From Pirellulimonas nuda (lineage in GTDB: Bacteria; Planctomycetota; Planctomycetia; Pirellulales; Lacipirellulaceae), in NCBI RefSeq assembly GCF_007750855.1, contig NZ_CP036291.1, positions 5,116,905-5,180,904 of the forward strand: DNA of 64,000 nt, written 5' to 3'. Position 1 is the first letter of the stretch; each line of letters starts with the position of its first letter. The notes under the pieces were generated by a model that saw nothing but the letters and a program-made list of their open reading frames with translations, did not search any database and was not told where the DNA came from. The position numbers and the translations under genes were made by a program. Positions 7,464-15,698 of this stretch are shown in pieces.

Positions 7464-8177
7464 TTAATGATCGTGGCACTTGCAGGGCTCTTGCTTGACG
7501 AGCTCGACCTTGGTCGCGTGGTCGAGGTCGCAGGCGTTGCCTTCGTCGGTGTCGATGTGCACCTCCAGCTTGCTGGTGGCGTCGGCACGCACCAGCAGGT
7601 CTTCCAGCGTCATACCGCAAGGGCCGCTGATCTTGAGGTTCATGCGGTCGCCGTTCTTGACGCCGTAACGCACCGCGTCCGAGTTGTTCATGTGGACGTG
7701 CCGCTCTGCGCGGATCACCCCCTGCTTGAGCTCAACCACGCCGGCGGGGCCCGCCAGCACGCAGCCGGGCGTGCCGTCGATCTTGCCGCTGGCCCGCACG
7801 GGCAGGTCGATGCCCAGCGAGATGCCGTCGGTGAACGCCAGCTCCACCTGGCTGTAGTCGCGCGTGGGGCCCAGGACCCGCACGTTGGGCAGCATCCGCC
7901 GCCGCGGGCCGATCACCATCACGGTCTCTTCGGCCGCGTAGAAGCCGTCCTGGTAGAGGTCTTTGTGCGGCGTGAGCTTCCGGCCCGGGCCGAACAGCGT
8001 CTCGACGTCGGCGTCGGTCAGGTGCACGTGCCGGGCAGAGATGCTGACGACCAGCTTCGGCTCGCCCGCCGAGGCGCCGGCAGCGGCGGGCGGGCCGCTG
8101 GGGCCCGCGAGCTGCTGACGCACGATGCGGCGGACGATGTCCTCGATCTGCGAGCTTGGTGGGATAGCGACAGGCAT
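7464..8177 (-). CDS. pduL: PduL-type phosphotransacylase
   Basis: The 237-residue PduL-family phosphate acyltransferase interconverts acyl-CoA and acyl-phosphate, recycling CoA inside the shell. Two zinc-binding HVH motifs are visible (ISARHVHLT at His50/52 and [10 protein letters not shown] at His160/162). Residues 9-24 ([16 protein letters not shown]) form an amphipathic helix joined by a Pro/Ala/Gly linker, typical of an encapsulation peptide. It is the first enzyme gene of the BMC operon after the regulator. Confidence 0.93.
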   Translation of the reverse strand: MPVAIPPSSQIEDIVRRIVRQQLAGPSGPPAAAGASAGEPKLVVSISARHVHLTDADVETLFGPGRKLTPHKDLYQDGFYAAEETVMVIGPRRRMLPNVRVLGPTRDYSQVELAFTDGISLGIDLPVRASGKIDGTPGCVLAGPAGVVELKQGVIRAERHVHMNNSDAVRYGVKNGDRMNLKISGPCGMTLEDLLVRADATSKLEVHIDTDEGNACDLDHATKVELVKQEPCKCHDH

Positions 8178-8229
8178 GTTGTCGGTTGTCAGTGTTGTCG
8201 GTTGTGTCGGTTGTCAGAAAGCAGAAAGC

Positions 8230-9012
8230 TCACGGCTTTGGCGTGCTGGCCAGATGGACCTCGATGCCGGCGTCGGCCAGCACCTCCCGCCACTTGTCGT
8301 CGAGCTCGTCGTCGGTCACCAGTCGGTTGATCTGTGAGAGGGGGCAAAGCGACGCCAGGCTAGCACGGCCGAATTTGCTGCTGTCAGCCACCACGATCAC
8401 TTCCTCTGCCGCACGCATCATCGCCCGCTGGGTGCCGACGATCAGTTGGTTGTCGTTGTGGAGCCCCTGGGCGTTGATCCCGCCGGCCCCGATTACCGCC
8501 TTCCCGACGCGGACCCCTTCCAGCATCCGGTCGGCGAACTCGCCGTGCAGCGCGCCCGACGGGCCGTGCACGTAGCCCCCCAGCACCACCAGGTCGATCC
8601 CGCTGGCGCCCGCCAGCAGGCTCGCCATCGGCAGCGAGTTGGTCACTACCTGCAGGGTCCGACCCAGCAGTTGCTGTCCTAATTCATAGGTCGTGCTGCC
8701 GCCATCCAGCAGCACCGTCTCTCGATCGCCGATCAGCCCCGCGGCTACCCGGGCGATCGCTTGTTTTTGTTCTTGCCGGGACACCTGGTGCGTCGTCAGC
8801 GACGCCCCAGCGGCGCCGGTGAAGAACGCTCCGCCGTGGGTCCGCTTCGCGGCGCCTTCGCGTTCCAGGTGGGCCAAGTCGCGGCGGACGGTCGATTCCG
8901 ACACCCCCAGCTCGACCGCTAGGTCTGGCAGCGAAGCAAACCCCCTGCGTTGAACGATTCCTAGCACCCGCGATCGCCGCTGATCTACCATGATTTTCGG
9001 CTGTAGCTCCAT
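8230..9012 (-). CDS. DeoR-family transcriptional regulator of the BMC operon
   Basis: The 260-residue repressor has an N-terminal winged helix-turn-helix (SLPDLAVELGVSESTVRRDL) and a DeoR sugar-phosphate sensor domain. The sensor contains LDGGSTTYELGQ, VVTNSLPMASLL, GGINAQGLHNDN and VVADSSKFGRAS. DeoR regulators usually respond to phosphorylated sugars, so a fuculose/rhamnulose phosphate or DHAP signal is likely. It is first in the operon, just behind the promoter at 9046-9074. Starts at 9012 or 8991 (MVDQRRSRVLGIV) are both possible. Confidence 0.88.
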   Translation of the reverse strand: MELQPKIMVDQRRSRVLGIVQRRGFASLPDLAVELGVSESTVRRDLAHLEREGAAKRTHGGAFFTGAAGASLTTHQVSRQEQKQAIARVAAGLIGDRETVLLDGGSTTYELGQQLLGRTLQVVTNSLPMASLLAGASGIDLVVLGGYVHGPSGALHGEFADRMLEGVRVGKAVIGAGGINAQGLHNDNQLIVGTQRAMMRAAEEVIVVADSSKFGRASLASLCPLSQINRLVTDDELDDKWREVLADAGIEVHLASTPKP

Positions 9013-9045
9013 CACCTGCTCGCTAACGTGAAACCTTTCAGCCGA

Positions 9046-9074
9046 ATTATGCGCGCACGAATGAAAGAAAGCAA
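9046..9074 (-). promoter_or_regulatory. Candidate promoter of the deoR-BMC operon
   Basis: On the minus strand TTGCTT (9074-9069) and CATAAT (9051-9046) are separated by 17 nt. The predicted transcription start near 9039 gives a leader of about 26 nt to the deoR ATG. GAAAG/CTTTC words at 9033-9040, 9063-9071 and 9077-9081 surround the promoter and could serve as DeoR operators. Confidence 0.5.
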
Positions 9075-9239
9075 TCACTTTCTGGACGGAATATTCCACA
9101 CAGCAATTACAGGACTCCCCACCGCCCAAAAAACCGGCTCCAAAGACTACGCCACGCAGGGCGCCCGCCCGGCCTTGGAGGGGTTTTGGCTGCGGAAAGG
9201 TGCAGAACGCAGGGAGATTGGGCGTTGCGGGGGTTTGCT

Positions 9240-9259
9240 CGGCGGACTTTCGTCCGCCG
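9240..9259. terminator. Hairpin downstream of the PIG-L deacetylase gene
   Basis: CGGCGGAC and GTCCGCCG form an 8-bp stem with loop TTTC, about 40 bp beyond the minus-strand stop at 9300. No T-tract follows. The rest of the 9075-9299 gap shows no gene. Confidence 0.4.
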
Positions 9260-9299
9260 CTGGCCTTTCTGGCGGCCGTCTGGCGTCACCCGGGCTGGA

Positions 9300-10028
9300 T
9301 TACCCGAACAGGTTGCCCATCAGGTCACGGACGCCGAGGGTCCGCGGGCTCGAGAGGACCTCGCCCCGCTCGAAGCCGGCCGATTGGCCAAAGTAGGTCG
9401 CCATGGCGGTGACGCGCTCGATAATCCCCTGCTTTTCCGGCGGGAACTGCGTCTGATAGGCCAAGATGGACGCCAGCTTCTGCTCGAACGTAGAGGTGAT
9501 GTCCGCCACGAAGTAATTACCCCGGTCGGGGGGGCCGATCGTGTAAAAGGCCAGCGAGTAGTAGAGCTGGGCGTCGATGCGGTGCACCGGCATGCCGTCG
9601 AACTGGTCGTCCCATTTGCAGAGCCGCGAGTAGAACACGGCCGCGTCGGTGAGCTGCATCGCCTGCCAGTGGTCGGGGGAGGCCATCGGGGTCCGCTCGC
9701 CGATGGCCAGCACCAGCCGGGGGCGGAGCCGCCGGAACACTTTGGCCAATTCCAGCCGGTTTTCGTGCGTATCGAACAACCGCCGGTTGGGCAGCGGCAG
9801 CGTCACGCGCTCGTGCACCCCCAGCAGCTCGGCCGCCCGCCGGGCCTCGGCCAGCCGCACCTCGGGGCCGGGCGAGCCGGGCGTGGGTTCGCCGTCGGTC
9901 AGGTCGACAATGCCGACCCGATGCCCCTGCTCGACCAGCTTCGCCAGCAGCCCCCCGCAGCCGATCTCGACATCGTCTGGATGAGCGCCAACGGCAATCA
10001 CGTCGAGTTTGCTTGATTCTTGCGTCAT
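9300..10028 (-). CDS. bshB1: PIG-L/LmbE-family deacetylase, BshB1-like
   Basis: The 242-residue zinc deacetylase has the [11 protein letters not shown] metal-binding motif near the start, [12 protein letters not shown], the RRLFDT segment and a later SPDHW histidine. The layout matches BshB1, which removes the acetyl group from GlcNAc-malate in bacillithiol synthesis; other PIG-L enzymes act on different N-acetyl sugars. No other bacillithiol gene is nearby, so the substrate is inferred from family resemblance only. The start at 10028 is where similarity begins; the reading frame upstream lies in repeat sequence. Confidence 0.75.
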   Translation of the reverse strand: MTQESSKLDVIAVGAHPDDVEIGCGGLLAKLVEQGHRVGIVDLTDGEPTPGSPGPEVRLAEARRAAELLGVHERVTLPLPNRRLFDTHENRLELAKVFRRLRPRLVLAIGERTPMASPDHWQAMQLTDAAVFYSRLCKWDDQFDGMPVHRIDAQLYYSLAFYTIGPPDRGNYFVADITSTFEQKLASILAYQTQFPPEKQGIIERVTAMATYFGQSAGFERGEVLSSPRTLGVRDLMGNLFG

Positions 10029-10056
10029 GCCCGCGAGTATACCCGTACGGACAGAT

Positions 10057-10237
10057 GGCCACAAAAAGGCACAAAGAAGCACAAGAGGGGTGGCGGGGAC
10101 GCACCGCGCGACGGAAGCCCTCGCGGTGGTGGGAAAATCTTCGCTCCGGCGGGGGCTCTCCATCCGGACGATCGTCCGCCGAGGAAAGCACCCGAGCCTT
10201 CTTTTCGTTTTGTGCTTTCTTGTGCCTTTTCGTGGCC
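10057..10237. repeat. MITE-like element with 30-bp imperfect terminal inverted repeats
   Basis: The left arm 10057-10086 (GGCCACAAAAAGGCACAAAG and on) matches the right arm 10208-10237 inverted at 26 of 30 positions. About 120 bp of unrelated sequence lies between. It fills most of the gap from 10029 to 10337, and no gene is seen inside. Confidence 0.65.
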
Positions 10238-10263
10238 AACGTTTTGTCTGCGTCGGGCGTCGC

Positions 10264-10292
10264 TTGACAATACGACGGGTCACCTTTCCAAT
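10264..10292 (+). promoter_or_regulatory. Candidate promoter of the Asp-rich small gene
   Basis: A perfect TTGACA (10264-10269) is followed after 17 nt by TCCAAT, a weak -10 hexamer, 45 bp before the TTG start codon. Confidence 0.35.
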
Positions 10293-10337
10293 TTAGCCGG
10301 GCAGGTTTCGATTCCTTTTGATTGATGAGGCGGTACG

Positions 10338-10586
10338 TTGGCTGCTACGGAAGACGACTGGGAAGACACCGACGACGCCTCAAGCAGCGGCGACTCGTGG
10401 GACGACCCTTCGGGCGACTCGGGCGTGACCGAAGAGCTTGAGGACTTCGAGGACGACGACTTCGACGACGACTTCGACGACGACTTCGAAGAAGAGTGGG
10501 ACGAAGACCCCGCCCTCACCGAGTACGCCGACGAGTTCCCCCGCGGCGACAAGGACGACGACGACTCGGACGAGTTCGACGATTGA
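10338..10586 (+). CDS. Aspartate/glutamate-rich small protein of unknown function
   Basis: The 82-residue protein is about half Asp and Glu, including DFDDDFDDDF runs, with no cysteine and almost no basic residues. It should be intrinsically disordered. It resembles acidic tails that bind cations or basic proteins, but I recognise no family. The TTG start at 10338 has GAGG 7 nt upstream; the only nearby ATG (10325) is out of frame. It lies between a promoter-like TTGACA and ileS. Confidence 0.55.
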   Translation: MAATEDDWEDTDDASSSGDSWDDPSGDSGVTEELEDFEDDDFDDDFDDDFEEEWDEDPALTEYADEFPRGDKDDDDSDEFDD

Positions 10587-10608
10587 TCGCTGCGCGATCG
10601 CGGTCAGC

Positions 10609-10824
10609 TTTCAGCGGTCAGCCGTCAGCTTTTCCCTTGGTTGGGCAGCTGCGGTCGGAGGCGTCCCCCTGCGCTCCCCGCGGCAGTTGGCCGGACAATC
10701 CCCTCTCACTGGCGAGCTCGGCTGCCCTTTCTACAGCCCGCGCTGGATGGTTTACTGAGCGGTCGACTGCCGCTCAAACCATCACTTTCCCAAGCTGAAC
10801 GCTGAAAGCTGAAAGCCGACAGCT
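10609..10824. repeat. GTCAGCTTTCAGC-word inverted element before ileS
   Basis: GGTCAGCTTTCAGCGGTCAG (starting 10611) and, inverted, AGCTGAACGCTGAAAGCTGA (from 10793) bracket about 160 bp without a gene. It is the same word family as 6638-6703. The ileS leader is therefore repeat-derived and lacks a clear Shine-Dalgarno sequence. Confidence 0.55.
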
Positions 10825-10831
10825 CCTACCC

Positions 10832-13800
10832 ATGTTCCAACCCGTCGATGGCGCCGTCAGCTTCCCGGCGCTCGAAGAACAAGTCCTCGCGTTCTGGAAA
10901 GAGGGGCGGGTGTACGAGCAGTCGCTCGCCCAGCGCGAGGGCGCCCCGCCGTTCGTGTTCTACGAAGGCCCCCCCACGGCCAACGGCATGCCCCACCCGG
11001 GCCACTGCCTCACGCGGACCATCAAGGACGTCTTCCCGCGGTACCGCACGATGCGCGGCTTTCGTTGTGAAAGAAAAGCAGGCTGGGACACCCACGGGCT
11101 GCCGGTCGAGGTCGAGGTCTGCAAAGAGCTGGGGATCCACAGCAAGGACGAGATCGAGGCCTACGGCATCGAGCCCTTCATCCAGAAGTGCCAAGCGAGC
11201 GTGTGGCGCTACATGCAGGAGTGGCGCCGCCTGACCGAACGACTCGGCTTCTGGGTCAACCTCGACGAGGCGTACGTCACCTACCACCAGAGCTACATCG
11301 AGAGCGTGTGGTGGAGCCTCAAGACGTTGTTCGACCGCGGGCTGCTGTACCAGGGTCACAAGATCGTCTGGTGGTGGGCCCAGGGGGGGACGGCGCTGTC
11401 GGCGGGCGAAGTTGGGCAGGGGTATCGGGAGGTGGCGGACCCGAGTGTGTATGTGCGATTTCGATTACTGGACGAAAACGCTTGCGAGGAGTCTGACGAG
11501 AGCTTAGTCGTTTGGACTACGACGCCATGGACTTTACCGAGTAATCAGTTCGCGGCAGTGCATCCAGAATTGGAGTATGCAGCGTTAGGCACCGAACTGG
11601 ACGGAAAGCCGCATCGATTGATTGTTGCTGCCAAGCTCGTGGAGACGCTCCGGCAAAAAACGAAGCAGGATCTCTTGGAGGTCGATGAGCGGAGAAAGGG
11701 CGAGGACCTAATTGGTCACAGATATCGGCCGCCCTTCGACTGCTACTACTCAGACCAAGCCCATGCTCGGGGCAAGAGGCGAGACGGATTGGAAGATGCG
11801 CTCGCTTGGCGAATTGTCGGCGCAGACTTTGTGACTACGGATAGTGGTACTGGGATCGTTCACCAAGCGCCCGCGTTCGGCGAAGTCGATTACGACGTCC
11901 TGGTCGCAGAACGCGATCGATTCATCGAGGACGATGGTCCGACGCTCATCAACTGCGTCGCCCCCGACGGCAAGTTCACCGACGAAGCCCCCGAGTTCGT
12001 CCGTGGCCGCTGGGTCAAGGACTGCGACAAGGACATCATCCGCGACCTCAAGGCACGCGGGCTGCTGTTCCACCAAGAGCAGTACCTGCATGACTACCCC
12101 TTCTGCTGGCGGGCCGAAGAGGACCCGTTGATCCAGTACCCGCGCGAGAGCTGGTTTATCAAGACCACCGCGTACAAGGACGCGATGGTCGCCAACAACC
12201 AGGCCGTGAACTGGCTCCCCGAGCACATCAAAGATGGGCGGATGGGGAAGTTCTTGGAGAGCAACGTCGACTGGGCGCTGAGCCGCGAACGCTACTGGGG
12301 CACGCCGCTGCCGATCTGGCAGTGCGACTCCACCGGGAAACAAGAAGCAATCGGCGGGTACGACGAGCTGCTCGCCAAACCGGGGGTCGCCGGGACCGAC
12401 GTTTGGGACAGGGCCAAGGCTAAGAACCCCGACCTGCCGGACGACCTGCGGGTCCACAAGCCGTACATCGACGCGGTGACTTATGACTCGCCGTTTGCCG
12501 AGGGCGCACGCATGAAGCGCGTCACCGAGGTCATCGACTGCTGGTACGACAGCGGCGCGATGCCGTTCGCCCAATGGGGCTACCGCGGCGAAACCGCGGC
12601 GCTTTCCCCCTCCTCCCGAAGTGGAGAGGGGGCAGCCCCCGAGCAACCGTCAGCCAAGGCGAGCGCACTCCGCGCCACAAACCCCCTCCCCAGCCCTCCC
12701 CCTGCCGGGGAGGGAGTACGGCGCGACCCGGCGGCCCAGTTCTTCAGCCAATTCCCCGCCGACTTCATCAGCGAGGCGCTCGATCAAACGCGTGGCTGGT
12801 TCTACAGCCAGCTCGCCATCAGCACGATGCTGTTCGGCGAACAAGAGGCGAGCGGCGACCGGCGAGAAAAGGACGGCGCCGCTAGTGCTCGCCCCTCGCC
12901 CCTCTACCCTCACCCCTTCAGAAATTGCATCGTGCTCGGCCTGATGCTGGGCGAAGACGGGCAGAAGATGAGCAAGAGCAAGCGGAACTACCGCGAGCCG
13001 CGTGAGATCTTCGACAAGTACGGCGCCGACGCGCTGCGGTGGTACTTGCTGGCGAACCAGCCGCCGTGGACCGCCATCCGCTACAGCGAACAAGCGATCA
13101 AGGACAGCATCCCCGAGTTCTTGCTGCGGCTGTGGAACTGCTACAGCTTTCTGGTGATCTACGCGAACATCGACGGCTGGTCGCCCAGCGGCGCTGCCGC
13201 ACCCGGTCCCCCTCCCCGGCAGGGGGAGGGGCTAGGGGAGGGGGCAGCCCCTGGGAAAACGCTCACCAAGGCGATCGCTAGCCGCGTCACAACCCCCTCC
13301 CCCGACCCCTCCCCCTGCGGGGGGAGGGGAGAACGCGTGCTGGCCGAGCGGTCCGAGCTTGACCGCTGGATTATCAGCGAGTTGCACCGCACCGCCGCTT
13401 CCGTGATCGAGCGGATGGACGCCTACGACAACTTCACGGCGTGCGCGGCCATCACCGAGTTCGTCGACGCGCTGAGCAACTGGTGGGTGCGGCGTAGCCG
13501 CGACCGGTTCTGGGCCAAGCAGACGGACTCGCAGGAGAAGCTGGACGCGTACGCCACGCTGTACGAGTGCCTCACCACTACCTGCAAGATCATCGCCCCG
13601 TTCACGCCGTTCTTGGCGGACGCGATGTGGCGGAACCTGTCGGGTATCGTGAAGGGCGCCCCTGAGAGCGTTCACCTGTGCGACTTCCCCGAGCCGGACG
13701 CCGCGGCGATCGACCAGAAGCTCTCGGAGCGGATGGCGTTGGTGCGGTTGATCTCGTCCCTCGGACGGCGGGCGCGCGAGGGCGCCGAGCTGAAGGTCCG

Positions 13801-14467
13801 CCAGCCGCTGGCGCGGGTCGAAGTGATCTTGGCGGACAACACGCACCAGGCCTGGCTGGAAGAGCACGCCGGGGTGATCGCGGACGAGCTGAACGTCAAA
13901 GCGGTGGAGTTCAGCGACACGCCAGAAAAATACGTCGACCACGAGGTGCTGCCCAACTTCAAGCTGCTGGGCAAGCGCCTTGGCAAGCTGATGCCGAAGG
14001 TGAAGCAGGCGCTCAGTCAGCAAAGTGGATCAGAACTTCTTGCGAACCTCCGCGACAACGGGCTGATTGACCTGGAGATCGAAGGCCAGGCCGTGCAGCT
14101 CACGCCGGAAGAGGTCGAGGTCCGCATCCAGGCCAAGCCGGGTTGGGCGTCGGCCAACGACAAGGGGGTGGTGGCGGTGCTGTCGACGGAGTTGACGCCG
14201 GAGCTGGTGGCGGAGGGGCTGGCGCGGGACGTCGTGCGAGCGATTCAGGACACCCGCAAGGAGCGTGGTTGTGAGTTCACGGACCGGATCGAGATCGGTT
14301 TCGAATCCGATTCAGACCAGCTACGATCGGCGGTCGAGTCGCACAAGAAGTACATTGCAGGAGAAACGCTCGCAGATTCGATTTCGCTGGGGCCTCTCAT
14401 CGACGTACAATCGATCGAAGTGAGAATCGGGGATGGCTCAGCCAAGCTGTTCCTGCGGGTCGTCTAG
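10832..14467 (+). CDS. ileS: Isoleucyl-tRNA synthetase with three in-frame repeat-derived insertions
   Basis: This 1211-residue class I synthetase charges tRNA-Ile. The HIGH-type motif is PHPGH at 54-58, the editing domain contains [10 protein letters not shown] and [15 protein letters not shown], and KMSKS is at 712-716. Its length exceeds the roughly 1040-1100 usual for this IleS type. The excess is explained by three low-complexity segments at about residues 590-631, 672-693 and 792-835. Their DNA is palindromic C/G-rich repeat sequence; the first and third are related to the intergenic copy at 54418-54545. All three fall between conserved blocks, so activity is probably kept. Codon use shifts to lower GC at about 11440-11940 and again near the C-terminus. 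Confidence 0.95.
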   Translation: MFQPVDGAVSFPALEEQVLAFWKEGRVYEQSLAQREGAPPFVFYEGPPTANGMPHPGHCLTRTIKDVFPRYRTMRGFRCERKAGWDTHGLPVEVEVCKELGIHSKDEIEAYGIEPFIQKCQASVWRYMQEWRRLTERLGFWVNLDEAYVTYHQSYIESVWWSLKTLFDRGLLYQGHKIVWWWAQGGTALSAGEVGQGYREVADPSVYVRFRLLDENACEESDESLVVWTTTPWTLPSNQFAAVHPELEYAALGTELDGKPHRLIVAAKLVETLRQKTKQDLLEVDERRKGEDLIGHRYRPPFDCYYSDQAHARGKRRDGLEDALAWRIVGADFVTTDSGTGIVHQAPAFGEVDYDVLVAERDRFIEDDGPTLINCVAPDGKFTDEAPEFVRGRWVKDCDKDIIRDLKARGLLFHQEQYLHDYPFCWRAEEDPLIQYPRESWFIKTTAYKDAMVANNQAVNWLPEHIKDGRMGKFLESNVDWALSRERYWGTPLPIWQCDSTGKQEAIGGYDELLAKPGVAGTDVWDRAKAKNPDLPDDLRVHKPYIDAVTYDSPFAEGARMKRVTEVIDCWYDSGAMPFAQWGYRGETAALSPSSRSGEGAAPEQPSAKASALRATNPLPSPPPAGEGVRRDPAAQFFSQFPADFISEALDQTRGWFYSQLAISTMLFGEQEASGDRREKDGAASARPSPLYPHPFRNCIVLGLMLGEDGQKMSKSKRNYREPREIFDKYGADALRWYLLANQPPWTAIRYSEQAIKDSIPEFLLRLWNCYSFLVIYANIDGWSPSGAAAPGPPPRQGEGLGEGAAPGKTLTKAIASRVTTPSPDPSPCGGRGERVLAERSELDRWIISELHRTAASVIERMDAYDNFTACAAITEFVDALSNWWVRRSRDRFWAKQTDSQEKLDAYATLYECLTTTCKIIAPFTPFLADAMWRNLSGIVKGAPESVHLCDFPEPDAAAIDQKLSERMALVRLISSLGRRAREGAELKVRQPLARVEVILADNTHQAWLEEHAGVIADELNVKAVEFSDTPEKYVDHEVLPNFKLLGKRLGKLMPKVKQALSQQSGSELLANLRDNGLIDLEIEGQAVQLTPEEVEVRIQAKPGWASANDKGVVAVLSTELTPELVAEGLARDVVRAIQDTRKERGCEFTDRIEIGFESDSDQLRSAVESHKKYIAGETLADSISLGPLIDVQSIEVRIGDGSAKLFLRVV
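12602..12720. repeat. Palindromic element in frame in ileS, copy 1
   Basis: About 119 bp beginning with a TTTCCCCCTCCTCCCGAAG arm and ending in CCCTCCCCCTGCCGGGGAGG. It shares the core CCAAGGCGA and the AACCCCCTCCCC junction with copy 3 (13206-13334). It encodes a Pro/Ser/Ala/Gly-rich segment between the YRGE and [12 protein letters not shown] blocks. Confidence 0.75.
12845..12911. repeat. Second, different repeat in frame in ileS
   Basis: A GAGGCGAGCGGCGACCGGCG arm and a GCTCGCCCCTCGCCCCTC arm are imperfectly inverted around about 25 nt. They encode roughly 21 residues between STMLFGE and [12 protein letters not shown]. The repeat words differ from copies 1 and 3. Confidence 0.55.
13206..13334. 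repeat. Palindromic element in frame in ileS, copy 3
   Basis: The 129 bp (43 codons) contain two GC-rich hairpins, CCCCTCCCCGGCAGGGGGAG and CCCCTCCCCCTGCGGGGGGA. The whole aligns end to end with the intergenic copy at 54418-54545. It encodes [17 protein letters not shown] and following low-complexity sequence before [10 protein letters not shown]. Confidence 0.85.
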
Positions 14468-14512
14468 TTTTTGCACGACCACCGCGCGAAGTCAGACTAA
14501 CGAGGCGCCAGC

Positions 14513-14944
14513 ATGCGAGCCGCAGCAGAGATGGTTGAAATCCGCGTTGATGTAACGTTGACCAACGCGATCGACGAAGGTCTCGTGCGTCGTGGCGGGA
14601 TGGAGGCGCACGACGTCCGAAGCGTTCAGACCGACGCGAAGGTAGACACCGGCGCCATCCGCACTTGCATACCGGCGAGCCTTGCCAAGCGACTCGGGCT
14701 TACCACTGTCGAACACCTAGAGATCGAACTGGCCAACGGCGAGACGGAGACGGTCGAATTGACAGAACCTCTGCGTATCGAGCTGTCGGGTAGATCGACG
14801 ACCGAATCGACGCTCGTACTAGGCAATGAAGTGCTGATCGGCCAGACCGTGCTCGAAACGACCGACCTGTTGGCCGACTGTGCTCGACAGCGCTTGATTC
14901 CCAATCCAGATCATCCCAACGGTCCGGTACTGAAGGTGAAATGA
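14513..14944 (+). CDS. Retropepsin-like (clan AA) aspartic protease domain protein
   Basis: The 143-residue protein carries a VDTGAIRTCIP motif (DTG active site, about residues 45-47), a glycine-flanked ELANGETETVEL strand pair, and VLGNEVLIGQTVLETTDLLA near the end. That is the single-domain layout of bacterial retroviral-type aspartic proteases, which act as dimers. No substrate is evident. Its ATG follows ileS by 45 bp, and its stop overlaps the purN start (ATGA). Its codon use is less GC-biased than that of its neighbours. Confidence 0.7.
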   Translation: MRAAAEMVEIRVDVTLTNAIDEGLVRRGGMEAHDVRSVQTDAKVDTGAIRTCIPASLAKRLGLTTVEHLEIELANGETETVELTEPLRIELSGRSTTESTLVLGNEVLIGQTVLETTDLLADCARQRLIPNPDHPNGPVLKVK

Positions 14945-15603
14945 CGGACCGACACCCGCTCCCCATCGCCGTGCTGATCTCCGGCGCCGGCCGGTCGCTC
15001 AAAAACCTGCTCGACCTGGTCGCAGCGGGCAAGGTGCCGGTCGATGTACGGCTGGTGATTTCGAGCTCGGCGAGCGCCGGCGGGCTGCAGATCGCCGAGC
15101 AAGCCGGCGTGCCGACCTCGGTCGTCAATCGCAGCGACTACGACTCGCACGACGCCTACGGCGCCGGGATCTTCTCGCGGTGCCGCACCGCGGGGGTCGA
15201 GCTAGTCGTGATGGCCGGGTTCTTGAAGTTCGCCCCCGTGCCGGACGACTTTGCCGGCAAGGTGGTGAACATCCACCCGTCGTTGCTGCCGGCGTTCGGG
15301 GGCCAGGGGATGTACGGCGAGCGGGTCCACCAAGCGGTGCTCGACTACGGCGCCAAGGTCACCGGCGTCACCATCCACTTCGTCGACAACGAGTACGACC
15401 AGGGCCCCATCATCTGGCAGCAGCCGGTGCCGGTGTTCGACGACGACACGGCCGAGTCGCTGGCCGCGCGGGTGTTCGAGACCGAAAAAGAAGCCTACCC
15501 CCACGTGCTGCGGATGCTGGCCGGCGGGCGGGTGAAGCTGGACGGCCGACGGGTCACCATGACCAGCCCGCGGCGGCGTGCTGCTAGCGAGATCGACGAA
15601 TAG
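14941..15603 (+). CDS. purN: Phosphoribosylglycinamide formyltransferase
   Basis: The 220-residue enzyme transfers the formyl group of 10-formyl-THF to GAR in purine synthesis. Visible motifs are the N-terminal VLISGAGRSLKNLLD, NIHPSLLPAFGG with the catalytic Asn/His pair, and GVTIHFVDNEYDQGPII with the third catalytic acid. It starts within the stop of the preceding protease gene. Its last two codons and stop (GACGAATAG) lie in a 19-bp repeat that also forms the end of the convergent HIT gene. Confidence 0.93.
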   Translation: MTDRHPLPIAVLISGAGRSLKNLLDLVAAGKVPVDVRLVISSSASAGGLQIAEQAGVPTSVVNRSDYDSHDAYGAGIFSRCRTAGVELVVMAGFLKFAPVPDDFAGKVVNIHPSLLPAFGGQGMYGERVHQAVLDYGAKVTGVTIHFVDNEYDQGPIIWQQPVPVFDDDTAESLAARVFETEKEAYPHVLRMLAGGRVKLDGRRVTMTSPRRRAASEIDE

Positions 15604-15698
15604 GACGCGGATTTATACGGATTGAACGGATCGACGCAGATCAAGGATTTTATCCGTGCTGATCCGCTTAATCCGCGAGAATCCGCGTCCTATTCGTC
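15595..15698. repeat. Inverted repeat carrying the stop codons of two convergent genes
   Basis: GACGAATAGGACGCGGATT at 15595-15613 is perfectly inverted at 15680-15698. Between them are more ACGGATT/AATCCG words. Each arm contains the Asp-Glu-stop end of a gene: purN on plus, the HIT gene on minus. Confidence 0.85.

Noticed and set aside
14290..14315. GGTTTCGAATCC resembling a tRNA T-loop
   Set aside because: It is in frame inside the ileS C-terminus, with no acceptor stem or anticodon arm around it.
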